The position numbers and the translations under genes are program-made. From NCBI GenBank assembly GCA_023439545.1, contig JAEXNT010000009.1, positions 1 to 60,975 on the forward strand: a stretch of DNA of 60,975 nucleotides. The letters are read 5' to 3'. This DNA comes from Bacillota bacterium. Lineage in GTDB: Bacteria; Bacillota; Clostridia; Acetivibrionales; DTU013. Positions 34,024-43,273 of this stretch are shown here, piece after piece. Positions within the stretch are counted from its first letter, which is position 1. Each line of letters begins with the position of its first letter. The notes under the pieces are model-generated. The model was not told the origin of the DNA and did not search any database. It saw only the letters and a list, made by a program, of their open reading frames with translations.

Positions 34024-35706
34024 TCAATCTTCCCAAATACCGCCTTTTGCTGTGGAGGATACATTTTTTACAAACAGATTCAGGTATCTGGGATATTCAT
34101 TCTTGGGGAACTCCCAATGAAAATTCGCTTTTCGCTTTGCCATTTCTTCATCGGAAACAAGAATGTTAATTTTTCTGCCCGGTATGTCGATTTCAATGAT
34201 ATCTCCGTCCTCAACGCATCCAAATGGACCGCCGGTAGCTGCTTCAGGTGAAACGTAACCTATGCTCAATCCGGATGTGCCGCCGGAGTAACGTCCGTCG
34301 GTAATCACCGCACACGAATTATATAGATTGGATATGCCTTTTAAATCCTCTTGGAATGTAAATGCGGTTGTTCCGAAACGGGCTTTCAGCCCTAAGAAAC
34401 GCAGGATACATGCGTCACCCATCTGAATTTTCCCTTTGTACAGCGCGTCCAGAGCGCTGTCCAACGAGTCAAAAACTCTTGCTGGGCCTTTAAAATGCAG
34501 CAGATTCTCAGGTACAGCGGCAATTTTAACAAAGGAACCTTCCGGCGCAAGATTACCGTAAAGAACGCCGATTCCCGGCTCGCTCATGACCGGCTCCCCC
34601 AGGGTATGAATCACATCGTGGTTATAGTTTACTATGTTGATAACGTTTTCTCTGATTGAGTGTCCTGTCACGGTCAAACAATCCCCATTGAGTTTGGGAA
34701 GAAGCTCTTTCAAAACAGCCGATAAACCGCCTGCCAGGTCCAAATCCTTCAAGGTGTACGGTCCGCTCGGCGCAAGGTGCGAAAGGAGCGGGATATTGTT
34801 TGACGCTTCGTCAAAATATTTCCACCAGGGCAAATCCAACCCTGCTTCCTGAGCGATGGCAGGTATATGCAGAACTAAATTCGATGAACCGGCTACGGCC
34901 ATATCCAATTTAATCGCATTCATAACAGACTCCACCGTGATAATCTTTCTGGCAGTGATATTTTTCTTTACAAGGTCGATGATCCGAATCCCCGCCTCGA
35001 ATGCCATCGCATATAATCTGGGGCTTACCGCGGATGTTGTTGAGTTCCCGGGCAGCGACATTCCCAGCGCTTCAGCGATCATGCACATGCTGTTGGCGGT
35101 CGTCATGGATGTGCACGCACCACAGATTCCCCAAGAGTCGCGGACCAGACCGTTGAATTCTTCTATTGGCATCTTTCCTTCAAGTGCGGTACCAACTTTA
35201 TCCTGAGCATGAATATGTACGACTTCCTTACCGCAGTGCTGCCCAAGCGGCATATATCCGCCAGTTACAACGATCGTCGGAATATCGAGCCTTGCCGCAG
35301 CCATCAGATGGCCGGGAACTATAGAATCACAGGTGCAAAGCATGACCATGCCGTCGAACATATTGCCTTCAACGGTGATTTCAACCTGATCAGCAATACT
35401 GTTGCGGCTTGGAAGTTCAATATATTTGGGGTCTTTGAGAACCATGCCGTCGCAAATCGCAGTGGTTTGGACCTCGATGGGCAGGCCGCCCGCCTCCCGC
35501 ACTCCTTGCTTCACACGCTCTGCAAGTTTATCAAGATGTATATGGCCTGGATTGTATTCATTCCATGAATTAATGATTCCGATAAGCGGTCTGTGCAATT
35601 CACGGTCCGTATATCCCATTCCATACATAAGACCGCGGCGGCATTCCGAGGCTTGACTGAACTCCCAATCGCTCCGCAAGTATAATTTTTCATTGCTATC
35701 GCTCAT
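34024..35706 (-). CDS. IlvD/Edd-family sugar-acid dehydratase
   Basis: 560 aa. The Fe-S-family motifs MLCTCDSIVPG (Cys126) and SWGICGACTSMTTANSM (Cys198) and the C-terminal ITDGRYSGGTSGLSIGYVSPEA block are present. The first cluster ligand of IlvD-type enzymes (CN in the NxxTPCN motif) is replaced: the region reads NSWNEYNPGHIHLDKLA, with Gly54-His55. Such enzymes turn aldonates or dihydroxy acids into 2-keto-3-deoxy acids. Placement with kdgK and eda and an ABC sugar importer argues for an aldonate substrate rather than branched-chain amino acid synthesis. Confidence 0.85.
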   Translation of the reverse strand: MSDSNEKLYLRSDWEFSQASECRRGLMYGMGYTDRELHRPLIGIINSWNEYNPGHIHLDKLAERVKQGVREAGGLPIEVQTTAICDGMVLKDPKYIELPSRNSIADQVEITVEGNMFDGMVMLCTCDSIVPGHLMAAARLDIPTIVVTGGYMPLGQHCGKEVVHIHAQDKVGTALEGKMPIEEFNGLVRDSWGICGACTSMTTANSMCMIAEALGMSLPGNSTTSAVSPRLYAMAFEAGIRIIDLVKKNITARKIITVESVMNAIKLDMAVAGSSNLVLHIPAIAQEAGLDLPWWKYFDEASNNIPLLSHLAPSGPYTLKDLDLAGGLSAVLKELLPKLNGDCLTVTGHSIRENVINIVNYNHDVIHTLGEPVMSEPGIGVLYGNLAPEGSFVKIAAVPENLLHFKGPARVFDSLDSALDALYKGKIQMGDACILRFLGLKARFGTTAFTFQEDLKGISNLYNSCAVITDGRYSGGTSGLSIGYVSPEAATGGPFGCVEDGDIIEIDIPGRKINILVSDEEMAKRKANFHWEFPKNEYPRYLNLFVKNVSSTAKGGIWED

Positions 35707-35802
35707 AATAATACCTCCTATTTAACAATCCAATTGAACAAAGTTCAACCTGTCCCCGGAATGCAATACTGATAAACAGTGTGCCCGACCGGTTTTTACA
35801 TA

Positions 35803-37224
35803 TTATTTATTTTGTTTAATGACGTCCTCCAGTTCCTTCTGGGCATCCGCGCAGACGGCAGCCGGATCATCCTTGTTAATAATTACCCGCTGTACCATCT
35901 TGGAAAGGATATTGTTCTGACGGACATAGCCATATTTTACATTCAGGATTCCGTTGCGCTCAAAGCTCGCGCCCTTGACACCGCCCGCATTGGCAGCCTC
36001 GTTAAAGGTAACTCCGGATGCATGATCGAATGAAAACTTGATCTTATCCAAGTGGCTCTTTACGAAATCATCGTTGTACGAATCGACCATACCAGACACA
36101 GAACGAAGCGCAGGTGTAATATGGCCCGGCGCCGACATGGCGACATTAAGAGCATTTTGGCCTGTGGTCAGGAACTTAAGGAATTCCTTCGCGAGATCCG
36201 GATGCTCACAGTTGGCGCCGATTGAATAGTAAGTATAGGAACCGAACTGTATATTAAGGTTTCCGGTGGTTGGTACCGGGATGATGGCGTACTTATCGTC
36301 AAGCGTCGGCGCGTCTGTGGCCATGCGCGCGATTACGCGGCCCTGATACATCGTCATAGCAACCTGTCCCGAAGCAAATGAGCTGATTTGCTCGCCATAG
36401 CCGTAGGAAGTGATACCGGAGGGAGCGTACTGGGCAAGGTCGCGGTATAATGTAAGCGCCTTGATTACTTCCGGCGTATTGAGCGTGGGTTCGAGTTCTT
36501 CATTGAACACATTGCCGCCCGCCATATTGATGAACATCTGAAGCCAAAGCGTGGTGGCGGCGTTCTGTCCCGCAGGAAGTACGATTCCATATTGTTTTCC
36601 AGTCGTCAGTTTTTTCGCGCAAGCCAGCAAGTCGTCCCATGTCTTCGGATATTCCAGCCCCGCATCCTTAAACAAGTCGGTGCGCACGTACATCATCATA
36701 CTGCAGCCTGAGTAAGGCATGCCGTAATCATGACCGTTCAGAATTATCCGGGAGCCGTCCATGAAGTCGTTTTCGCCGATACTGCTTATCAGATCGTCGA
36801 GCGGCAGCAGCACATTGGCGTTGGCATAGGTCCCAATGGACTCCGAATCCACCTGGATGATATCGACTGGAGCGCCGGCATACAGGTCTGCCAGGATCTT
36901 CTCCTCACGGTCGTCCAAACCGGACAGTACAAAATCAACCTTGACGTTGGGATAAAGTTTCTCAAAGTCCGCAATGATCTGCTTGTGCACGGTAACCTGC
37001 GGGTCGTCAGTTTCGCCCGAAAGGAAGGTAACCGTCCCGGAGAGTTCCTTGGGGCTGGCAGCCACAGTGGATTCCGGAGTGGGATTTGGGGCTTCGTTGG
37101 AGCTTGTCGTTGAGCTCGGCGTGGGCGCCTGACTTTCACTGGACCCCGAGCATCCGGCAAAGCTGAATACAACCATGGCAACGGCGAGGATCATCCCCAG
37201 GAACTTAATCGAGTACTTCTTCAT
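35803..37224 (-). CDS. Extracellular sugar-binding lipoprotein of an ABC importer
   Basis: 473 aa. Signal peptide with lipobox FAGC, then a Ser/Pro/Thr-rich spacer, and a family 1 solute-binding fold (VTVHKQIIADFEKLYPNVKVDFV near the start; later YPKTWDDLLACAKKLTTG). It captures the substrate for the two permeases encoded downstream. Ligand unknown; the cluster suggests a sugar, sugar acid or derivative. Confidence 0.88.
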   Translation of the reverse strand: MKKYSIKFLGMILAVAMVVFSFAGCSGSSESQAPTPSSTTSSNEAPNPTPESTVAASPKELSGTVTFLSGETDDPQVTVHKQIIADFEKLYPNVKVDFVLSGLDDREEKILADLYAGAPVDIIQVDSESIGTYANANVLLPLDDLISSIGENDFMDGSRIILNGHDYGMPYSGCSMMMYVRTDLFKDAGLEYPKTWDDLLACAKKLTTGKQYGIVLPAGQNAATTLWLQMFINMAGGNVFNEELEPTLNTPEVIKALTLYRDLAQYAPSGITSYGYGEQISSFASGQVAMTMYQGRVIARMATDAPTLDDKYAIIPVPTTGNLNIQFGSYTYYSIGANCEHPDLAKEFLKFLTTGQNALNVAMSAPGHITPALRSVSGMVDSYNDDFVKSHLDKIKFSFDHASGVTFNEAANAGGVKGASFERNGILNVKYGYVRQNNILSKMVQRVIINKDDPAAVCADAQKELEDVIKQNK

Positions 37225-37313
37225 TGAACTTCCCTCCTAATTTTTTGATTTTATATGGATATGTTATTGCTTTAAAAATCCATTCTCCATAAACCATTTA
37301 TGTTCCAAATCTG

Positions 37314-38147
37314 TCACCCCTTGACGCCGCCATCGCTCCAGCCGCTTATGAGCTTTTCGACGCCAAAGACGAACATGAACAAAACGGGCACTGTCGCCAC
37401 AACCGTTCCGGCGAGTATGACGCCCCAAGGGTATACCTGATCCTGTGCAAACATAGAGGACAGAACCAGCGGAAGCGTTCTGTGGTTATCCGACGACAGC
37501 AAAATCTTCGCATACAATAAATCGTTCCAGACCAGAATAAAGGCCTGTATCCCGACAGCAATAATTGCTGGGGTCAACTGCGGCAGAACGGTCTTGTAAA
37601 AAGCCTTGAAACGCGTGGCTCCATCAATCATCGCCGCTTCCTCAAAATCGACCGGTACACCGGCAAAATAGGAATTGAAAAGCCATAGACAGAAAGGAAG
37701 GGTTTCCGTCATAGTCATGATCGTGTAAATCCACAGGTTATCGCGCAGCCCAACACTTGTCAACAGGGAATAGATAGGAAGAATCAGCAGGATAGGAGGA
37801 ATCATATAAGAATCCATCGTCAACTGCTTGAGCATCTTTGCCCCCGGGAACTGAAACCTGGTCAGGCTGTAGCTTGCAAGGCACGACACAACCAGCGACA
37901 GTAAGGTGGCCCCGAAGGAAACAAAAACTGAATTTTTCAAGCAGTTCAAAAAATTCGATATGCTAAATAGTGTCTTGAAATTCTCTATAGTAGGATACTT
38001 CGGTATAAAGGCATATGGGAAATTATACATTTCCGAATTGGTTTTAAAGGAACCAAAGATGGACCAGACCAACGGAAACAGGCAAATCACCAGTAATATT
38101 GCGATCATGAAATACAGGATCGATTTTCGACACAGTCTCGCAGCCAC
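37314..38147 (-). CDS. ABC sugar transporter permease, MalG/UgpE type
   Basis: 277 aa with six predicted helices and the EAA loop (VDFEEAAMIDGATRFKAFYKTVLPQLTPA), the contact point for the ATPase. Pairs with the permease gene just upstream (stop-to-start 2 nt). No ATPase gene is present in the cluster, so a shared MsmX-type ATPase must be used. Confidence 0.9.
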   Translation of the reverse strand: MAARLCRKSILYFMIAILLVICLFPLVWSIFGSFKTNSEMYNFPYAFIPKYPTIENFKTLFSISNFLNCLKNSVFVSFGATLLSLVVSCLASYSLTRFQFPGAKMLKQLTMDSYMIPPILLILPIYSLLTSVGLRDNLWIYTIMTMTETLPFCLWLFNSYFAGVPVDFEEAAMIDGATRFKAFYKTVLPQLTPAIIAVGIQAFILVWNDLLYAKILLSSDNHRTLPLVLSSMFAQDQVYPWGVILAGTVVATVPVLFMFVFGVEKLISGWSDGGVKG

Positions 38148-38149
38148 AA

Positions 38150-39067
38150 CTATATCCTCCCTTCTGCCTTTTCATTGATTGAGAAGTAACCCTTTGAGAA
38201 AATCACCAGGATAACGAACATAACTACGCCGATTGCAGCAGCCCTGCCCAAATTGTATGAACCGAATGCGCTGTTATACAGGAGCATCGATTGCGTGGCG
38301 GTAGCGTCAAGCGGACCGCCTCCGGTCATCAGATAGATGACATCCCATTTGTTGAACAGCCAGATAAACCGCATCAGCAGGACAACGACCAGTACCGGCT
38401 GAATATATGGAAAGGTAATGTACCAAAACGACTTCCATGCGCTGCAGCCGTCTATTTTGGCAGCTTCATACAGCTGCCCGGGGATCGTCTGTAACTTGCC
38501 AAGAACCGCAATCATTACCATGGGAGTGTATTTCCATACCGACACCAGGATGACTCCAAGCATAGCAAGGTTATAATTCCCGAAAAGGTTTATGGATTTG
38601 TCCGATAAGCCCATAATGATAATCAGGTGGTCCAGCACGCCTATCAGATCGTTAAACATAAATCTGAATACAGCTGCCGTGACAACCATGGGAACAAGAT
38701 ACGGGAAAATCAAAAAGGCACGTATAAGGGAACGACCGAGCATCTCCTGATTTAAAATCATCGCGCAGATTGTTCCTAAAACGGCACAGGGAATCAGTGT
38801 TCCAAGGGAATAAATGAAAGTATTGAGCAGAGATGTCCAGAAATCTTTGTTGGACAGAACGGTTTGGAAATTACTCAAACCTACAAATTTCACAACCTTC
38901 GTTAGCATGTTGTAATTCTCGAAGCTGAGAATAAAAAGGTTTGCCAACGGATATCCAACCAAAACGATCATGAAAATAACGACAGGCATAACCATGATGA
39001 TTCCCAAGCGCATATCTTTGGAAACAATAGGAGCTTTATTTTTACGGATGTTTAAATTTGATGCCAT
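38150..39067 (-). CDS. ABC sugar transporter permease, MalF/UgpA type
   Basis: 305 aa with six predicted helices and the EAA loop (LYEAAKIDGCSAWKSFWYITFPYIQP). A basic N-terminal stretch precedes the first helix. Gene order here is kinase, permease, permease, binding protein, which is unusual because the binding protein gene commonly comes first. Confidence 0.9.
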   Translation of the reverse strand: MASNLNIRKNKAPIVSKDMRLGIIMVMPVVIFMIVLVGYPLANLFILSFENYNMLTKVVKFVGLSNFQTVLSNKDFWTSLLNTFIYSLGTLIPCAVLGTICAMILNQEMLGRSLIRAFLIFPYLVPMVVTAAVFRFMFNDLIGVLDHLIIIMGLSDKSINLFGNYNLAMLGVILVSVWKYTPMVMIAVLGKLQTIPGQLYEAAKIDGCSAWKSFWYITFPYIQPVLVVVLLMRFIWLFNKWDVIYLMTGGGPLDATATQSMLLYNSAFGSYNLGRAAAIGVVMFVILVIFSKGYFSINEKAEGRI

Positions 39068-39105
39068 TTTTTCACCCTCTTCCTATAAAATATGTGGTCC
39101 GACAT

Positions 39106-40290
39106 TCAGGCGCGGGCATTCATGTGATCCAGAAATTCCATACACCTCCTGGCTACAATCAGTTCCTCGTTTGTCTCAAATGCCCAGATGAAAACATTGC
39201 TGCTGGCAGTACTTATGCATCCCCCGGTTCCGGCCTCGTTTTTCTCAGAATCGAGCTTTGCATTTACGAAACCCAACCTGTCGCACACGCTGCTTCTGAC
39301 CCAGTCGCTGTTGAAACCGATGCCGCCGGTAAAAACGAGAGCGTCGAGTCCACCCATGTAGGCAGTGAACATGCCGATATATCCGACGATATTGTCGATA
39401 AATGCGTCGACGGCGAGGCATGCTTTTTCGTTACCTGACTTTGCTGCCAAAAGAACTTCACGGAAGTCGTTGCTGACGCCGCTAAGGCCCATAAAGCCGC
39501 TTTTCTCGGATAGGGCGCTCATTACCTGGTTTATGCCACCCATCTTTTCAGCTAGAACTGGAAGGCAGAAAACATCAAAATCTCCGACGCGGTTGTTGTT
39601 GAACAAGCCCGACTGGGGTGTCGCCCCCATCGAGACGGCTATGCTTTTGCCGTCCTCAATCGCACAGATAGACGATGAGCCGCCGAGATGACAAGATATT
39701 AGCTTTTTCAGTTTTGGTGCCTCCATGGACATTTTCCATGCGATAAAGCTGTGGCTTGAGCCATGAAAACCGTAGCGACGAACCCCATATTCACCGATCC
39801 ACTCATAGGGTACCCCATAAACAGCCCGGTAAAGAGGCTGTGTGGCATGAAACGCAGTTTCAAAACAGGCAATCTGCGTAAGAAACGGGTATCTTTCGCG
39901 GACATACCGCATCATCTGCATATAAATAGGGTTGTGAGCCGGGGCAAATATGGACATTTTCTCCATCTCAGTCAGCAACTCATCGTCAACGATCCGTGAC
40001 TCAGAAATCTTACCACCATGTACGGCTTTATATCCCACTGCGTCCAGCGCCATCAAATCTACATTGACTCCAATCTTTTCAGCCATTCGAATGCAGAAGT
40101 CCATGGCGTCGGCATGGGTAAGGCATTTGCATACACCTTTCATGACGACGTCATGCGTGCTAATCGTATATCTCCCGTTTTCGCCTATTTCTATGTTACC
40201 AGTCGCTATAAGTTTTTCTTCTCCGGTAATCTCAAACAGCTTTGTTTTGAAGCTGGTGGAGCCGAGATTCATTACTAATATTTTTCTCAT
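39106..40290 (-). CDS. Divergent acetate-kinase-family carboxylate/acyl kinase
   Basis: 394 aa, AckA/ASKHA fold. Conserved: MNLGSTSFK at the N terminus (Asn, Ser, Ser, Lys of the nucleotide/acyl site), APAHNP, RRYGFHGSSH with catalytic His176, and Arg234. Altered relative to Methanosarcina acetate kinase: Arg91 to Lys88, Asp148 to Glu144, Asn211 to Gly204, and the magnesium ligand Glu384 to Phe325 (GGIGFNS in place of GGIGENS). Probably a distinct subfamily acting on another acyl- or carbamoyl-phosphate. ATG is 1 nt after the DUF1116 stop; an upstream TTG at 40311 is less likely. Confidence 0.85.
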   Translation of the reverse strand: MRKILVMNLGSTSFKTKLFEITGEEKLIATGNIEIGENGRYTISTHDVVMKGVCKCLTHADAMDFCIRMAEKIGVNVDLMALDAVGYKAVHGGKISESRIVDDELLTEMEKMSIFAPAHNPIYMQMMRYVRERYPFLTQIACFETAFHATQPLYRAVYGVPYEWIGEYGVRRYGFHGSSHSFIAWKMSMEAPKLKKLISCHLGGSSSICAIEDGKSIAVSMGATPQSGLFNNNRVGDFDVFCLPVLAEKMGGINQVMSALSEKSGFMGLSGVSNDFREVLLAAKSGNEKACLAVDAFIDNIVGYIGMFTAYMGGLDALVFTGGIGFNSDWVRSSVCDRLGFVNAKLDSEKNEAGTGGCISTASSNVFIWAFETNEELIVARRCMEFLDHMNARA

Positions 40291-40291
40291 A

Positions 40292-41545
40292 TCAGCGATA
40301 CTTAACGGCAAGCGCCTTCATCGCTTTCTCAAAGCATTCCATTGGAACTCGGGCCATACCGGCTCCAATCAATCCACCTTCATAGTTGAACATACCTCCA
40401 TGAATGGTCGGGCAGATACCGGTTTTCAACACAAGACGGATATCGATGCCGACCGGCAGAAAATCAAAATCGATGTTTGGAATTGGAAAATTCGGGTTTC
40501 TTGAAATTGAAATGCGCTCCATTTCGCGCGTTTGGGCAATTGCTTCCTTCATTGTCATATCACGCAGATAGCATACGATAGGACTGGCCGCAGCAGCAAA
40601 ACCTCCCATACCGGCACATTCAACAATGCAACTGTCACCAATCCAGGGAAGTTGGTCTTTTTTGGTATACTGCGGTGACGTATACCTCCCCTCCATCAAC
40701 GGTGCAGGGGCGCAGAACCATTGATCCTTTAATCCTGCGACTTTTATTCCGAACTCTACACCGTTGCCGCAGACGGCAATGACCATTGTGGAATACTCTG
40801 TGCCATCGGCTGCCAGTAACGCACTGCGTGAGGCGCCCTGCCCATAGCAGTGGAAAAAGCGGGGTGTATCCACAATATATCGGACAGCTTTGATAATTTC
40901 ATCTTTTGGACAATCCAACATAAAAAGATCAGGTAAGAACAGCTTATCGAAAATCATATCGCTTGCCGTCTGCCGTGTATGGTTCTCGTCGCCCATCTGC
41001 ATGGATTCCGCGAGAATAGGCTTTATGGAAACGCCGTTTCGTCTGAGAAGAGCTTCCCTTATCACTGGAAATATTTCTTCCCGCATGTATCGGAGGTTGT
41101 CGGCTATTTCTTCAGAATACAGACCCCATCCACAGAATCCGCCCTCGAACGGGCCTTCCGCAGGGAACGTCGCAGCACGTTTTCCGCTTGTTTTATCCTC
41201 CACCACATTCATCATTACGGATTGTGTGATAATCCCCGTACCAGCACCGACAGTATTATGGTCAAGCGCACTTTCAATCTTTATCTCGCCCGAGCGGATA
41301 ACTTCGATCGCTTCCTTTTCATCCTTTGCCCAGCCTTCAAAAAGCATCGCACTAACCATACCGCGTTTATGTAACATTACCATGTCTTTATAATCAATCG
41401 GTGGGCCGGAATGCAAAATCATGTGATCCTCAAGATTGTCAATGCATTCTCCGGCGGGCTGGACATCAACCCAGACAGGATCCGAATCGATGATGCAATG
41501 TACCGCTTTTTGGTTTGCTTGATCAATCTTTTCCCTAATATCCAT
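40292..41545 (-). CDS. DUF1116 protein (YlbE/AllG-like)
   Basis: 417 aa. Opening resembles YlbE (VWVDVQPAGECIDNL, HSGPPIDYKDMV, FEGWAKDEKEA), with later conserved DHNTVGAGTGIITQSVMM and MGDENHTRQTASDMI. In E. coli YlbE is a subunit of oxamate transcarbamoylase with FdrA and YlbF. Here it is stop-start coupled to the acetate-kinase-like gene, which implies the two act in sequence: complex makes an acyl- or carbamoyl-phosphate, kinase makes ATP. No enzymatic residue can be assigned from sequence alone. Confidence 0.87.
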   Translation of the reverse strand: MDIREKIDQANQKAVHCIIDSDPVWVDVQPAGECIDNLEDHMILHSGPPIDYKDMVMLHKRGMVSAMLFEGWAKDEKEAIEVIRSGEIKIESALDHNTVGAGTGIITQSVMMNVVEDKTSGKRAATFPAEGPFEGGFCGWGLYSEEIADNLRYMREEIFPVIREALLRRNGVSIKPILAESMQMGDENHTRQTASDMIFDKLFLPDLFMLDCPKDEIIKAVRYIVDTPRFFHCYGQGASRSALLAADGTEYSTMVIAVCGNGVEFGIKVAGLKDQWFCAPAPLMEGRYTSPQYTKKDQLPWIGDSCIVECAGMGGFAAAASPIVCYLRDMTMKEAIAQTREMERISISRNPNFPIPNIDFDFLPVGIDIRLVLKTGICPTIHGGMFNYEGGLIGAGMARVPMECFEKAMKALAVKYR

Positions 41546-41594
41546 ATCTGTTTCCTTTCACTTATGTTGATAAAATTGAGTAGTCTGTAATTTC

Positions 41595-41750
41595 TTACAG
41601 AAACTCATCAAGTAGTTCTTCTATTTCCTTGCTCTGCTTTACAGGTGGTTCCCAATTGATCTGCACTGCCTTTGCCTGTTGCCAAATAAGCGCATCATAA
41701 AAGTTTTCAATACCTATATTGATAACATCTGGTTTCTTATAGCAATTCAC
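41595..41750 (-). CDS. 51-aa FdrA/DUF1116-associated module encoded separately
   Basis: GTG start overlapping the fdrA stop by 4 nt (GTGA), 51 codons ending in TAA. The peptide contains PDVINIGIENFYDALIWQQ, AVQINWEPP and a charged C-terminal helix. I recall sequences of this VINIG...F...Q...V.W.PP type fused to FdrA or DUF1116 proteins in other organisms; FdrA here (508 aa) plus this peptide equals about 559 aa, near the length I recall for E. coli FdrA (about 555). Likely a functional linker or subunit piece detached from its usual partner, translated by coupling. Not a random frame: it fills the fdrA-DUF1116 gap exactly. Confidence 0.7.
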   Translation of the reverse strand: MNCYKKPDVINIGIENFYDALIWQQAKAVQINWEPPVKQSKEIEELLDEFL

Positions 41751-43273
41751 AGTGAATTTCTCCTGTCGAGTTCTGACATTAGAACAGCCGCCAATCTGGC
41801 ACTTTGATAATTGCTGTCTGCGACGATTACTCCGGCATCTAGCAACGCATCACAAGCCTTGCTGATGTCCTGCGGATCTCCTTCGGCGCCGCATATAGTA
41901 GTGATGAAGATTACTTCAGGATGCTTCCTGAAAATCGGAATAAATGGCAAAATCGGATTCTTATGCACACCGGGACCGGTTATAAAATCCAGCAGCACAA
42001 CCGCCACTTCCGGGTCACTTAATTCCTGCTCGAGTCGATGGAGCCTCAGTTGCGGATCAAAAACTGGATGCGGCGCCTCAGCGGTAAAGTCCTCAGAGCC
42101 CAAATCAAGTATAGTATGTCCTTTGCTTTGATGGCTCGACTCAAGTTTGTTGGTAAATCCTGTATCAAGATTTGAATTCAATACTATGTCTGGATTCAGG
42201 TGACAGAAAAGAATGATAGATTCCTCCGCAAACGTTCCGCCACAATAAATGCCACGAAAATATTTTTTTTCAGCCCCTATCCTGGAAAGCTGTGAGGCAG
42301 CTATATCTTCAATCTGCTCGATATTCCATCCAAACGATGGTTTTTCGCCAACCAACAATTCAACAGCTTTTAGGGCAGCATCTTCAAGGTTGAAAGCCCC
42401 GATTACCCTATGTTTGTCGAACATCGCTTCTTCCCCGCCCAGAAATACAGCTACGCAGGGCTTGGTCAGCTTATCAGCAATGGAAAGTACGCTGGACATG
42501 ACGCCGGTATCCGCAAGCTTTGAAACCAGGCAAATGACTTTTGTTTCGGGATCGTTATCCATTCGCTCCATGCCCATGACCATGGTAATACCGCCAATCT
42601 CCGGCCTGAGATCCCGACCTCCGGTGCCGATGATCTCTGATACCCCATAACCCAGGCGTTCAATGATGCAGGCAATCTCCTGAGCACCTGAACCCGATGC
42701 GCCAACAATTCCGATCTCGCCGCGGCGTACAATGCTGCCCGCCGCAAGCGCTACGCCGCCGATTAATCCTACGCCGGCGTCGGGACCCATAACCAGACAA
42801 CCTTTTGATCTACCTAGTTTTTTCAGTCTCAGCTCATCGGCTATTGGTACGTTATCAGAAAACATGAATACGTCCAGGCCCATTTCAATGGCTTTTTCAG
42901 CCTCAGCTGCGGCATATTCTCCCGGGAGCGAAACCTGGACCAAATCAAAAGAATCCTCTGACAGATCGATTTCATTCAGTGAATGATAAATCTTTGAACC
43001 GCGACCGCTTTTATTATCCAAACCCTCCAAGCCCGATTGAATTGCCTCGTCGGCCTCTTCCTCACTGTCTGCGTCAACTGTAATCAAGAGTTCATTCTTT
43101 GATGTCTGCGCCGGTATTTCATATCCTTTTTTCAAGAGCAAATCAAGATTGGCGGATGTTCCCATGCAACATTCTGCGCCGTTGACGCCTTTTTGCGCAA
43201 GCAATTTTTCCCCAAGTCCCATCAGCGTAACGGAATCGACATAGCGGTTTTTTATGATATGTACCTTTTTCGT
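41747..43273 (-). CDS. fdrA: FdrA, acyl-CoA-synthetase-like subunit
   Basis: About 508 aa. The CoA-binding/succinyl-CoA-synthetase-alpha-like region is clear: GIVGASGSGAQEIACIIE and VIGTGGRDLRPEIGG, with a second ligase-like half (RGIYCGGTFAEESI; LLDFITGPGVHKNP). The first ATG is at 43222, but upstream codons encode KKVHIIKNRYVDSVTL, which continues the conserved family N terminus. GGAGGT lies exactly 6 nt before an ACG codon at 43273, so an ACG start (or a mutated ATG) is inferred. Overlaps the flavoprotein gene by 22 nt. In E. coli FdrA belongs to the oxamate transcarbamoylase complex. Confidence 0.85.
   Translation of the reverse strand, partial: TKKVHIIKNRYVDSVTLMGLGEKLLAQKGVNGAECCMGTSANLDLLLKKGYEIPAQTSKNELLITVDADSEEEADEAIQSGLEGLDNKSGRGSKIYHSLNEIDLSEDSFDLVQVSLPGEYAAAEAEKAIEMGLDVFMFSDNVPIADELRLKKLGRSKGCLVMGPDAGVGLIGGVALAAGSIVRRGEIGIVGASGSGAQEIACIIERLGYGVSEIIGTGGRDLRPEIGGITMVMGMERMDNDPETKVICLVSKLADTGVMSSVLSIADKLTKPCVAVFLGGEEAMFDKHRVIGAFNLEDAALKAVELLVGEKPSFGWNIEQIEDIAASQLSRIGAEKKYFRGIYCGGTFAEESIILFCHLNPDIVLNSNLDTGFTNKLESSHQSKGHTILDLGSEDFTAEAPHPVFDPQLRLHRLEQELSDPEVAVVLLDFITGPGVHKNPILPFIPIFRKHPEVIFITTICGAEGDPQDISKACDALLDAGVIVADSNYQSARLAAVLMSELDRRNSL

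Noticed and set aside
34024..35706. Branched-chain amino acid dihydroxyacid dehydratase (ilvD)
   Set aside because: No ilv genes nearby, a missing first Fe-S cysteine, and neighbours devoted to sugar-acid catabolism.
39106..40290. Housekeeping acetate kinase
   Set aside because: Several catalytic residues differ, there is no pta gene next to it, and it is tightly coupled to DUF1116.
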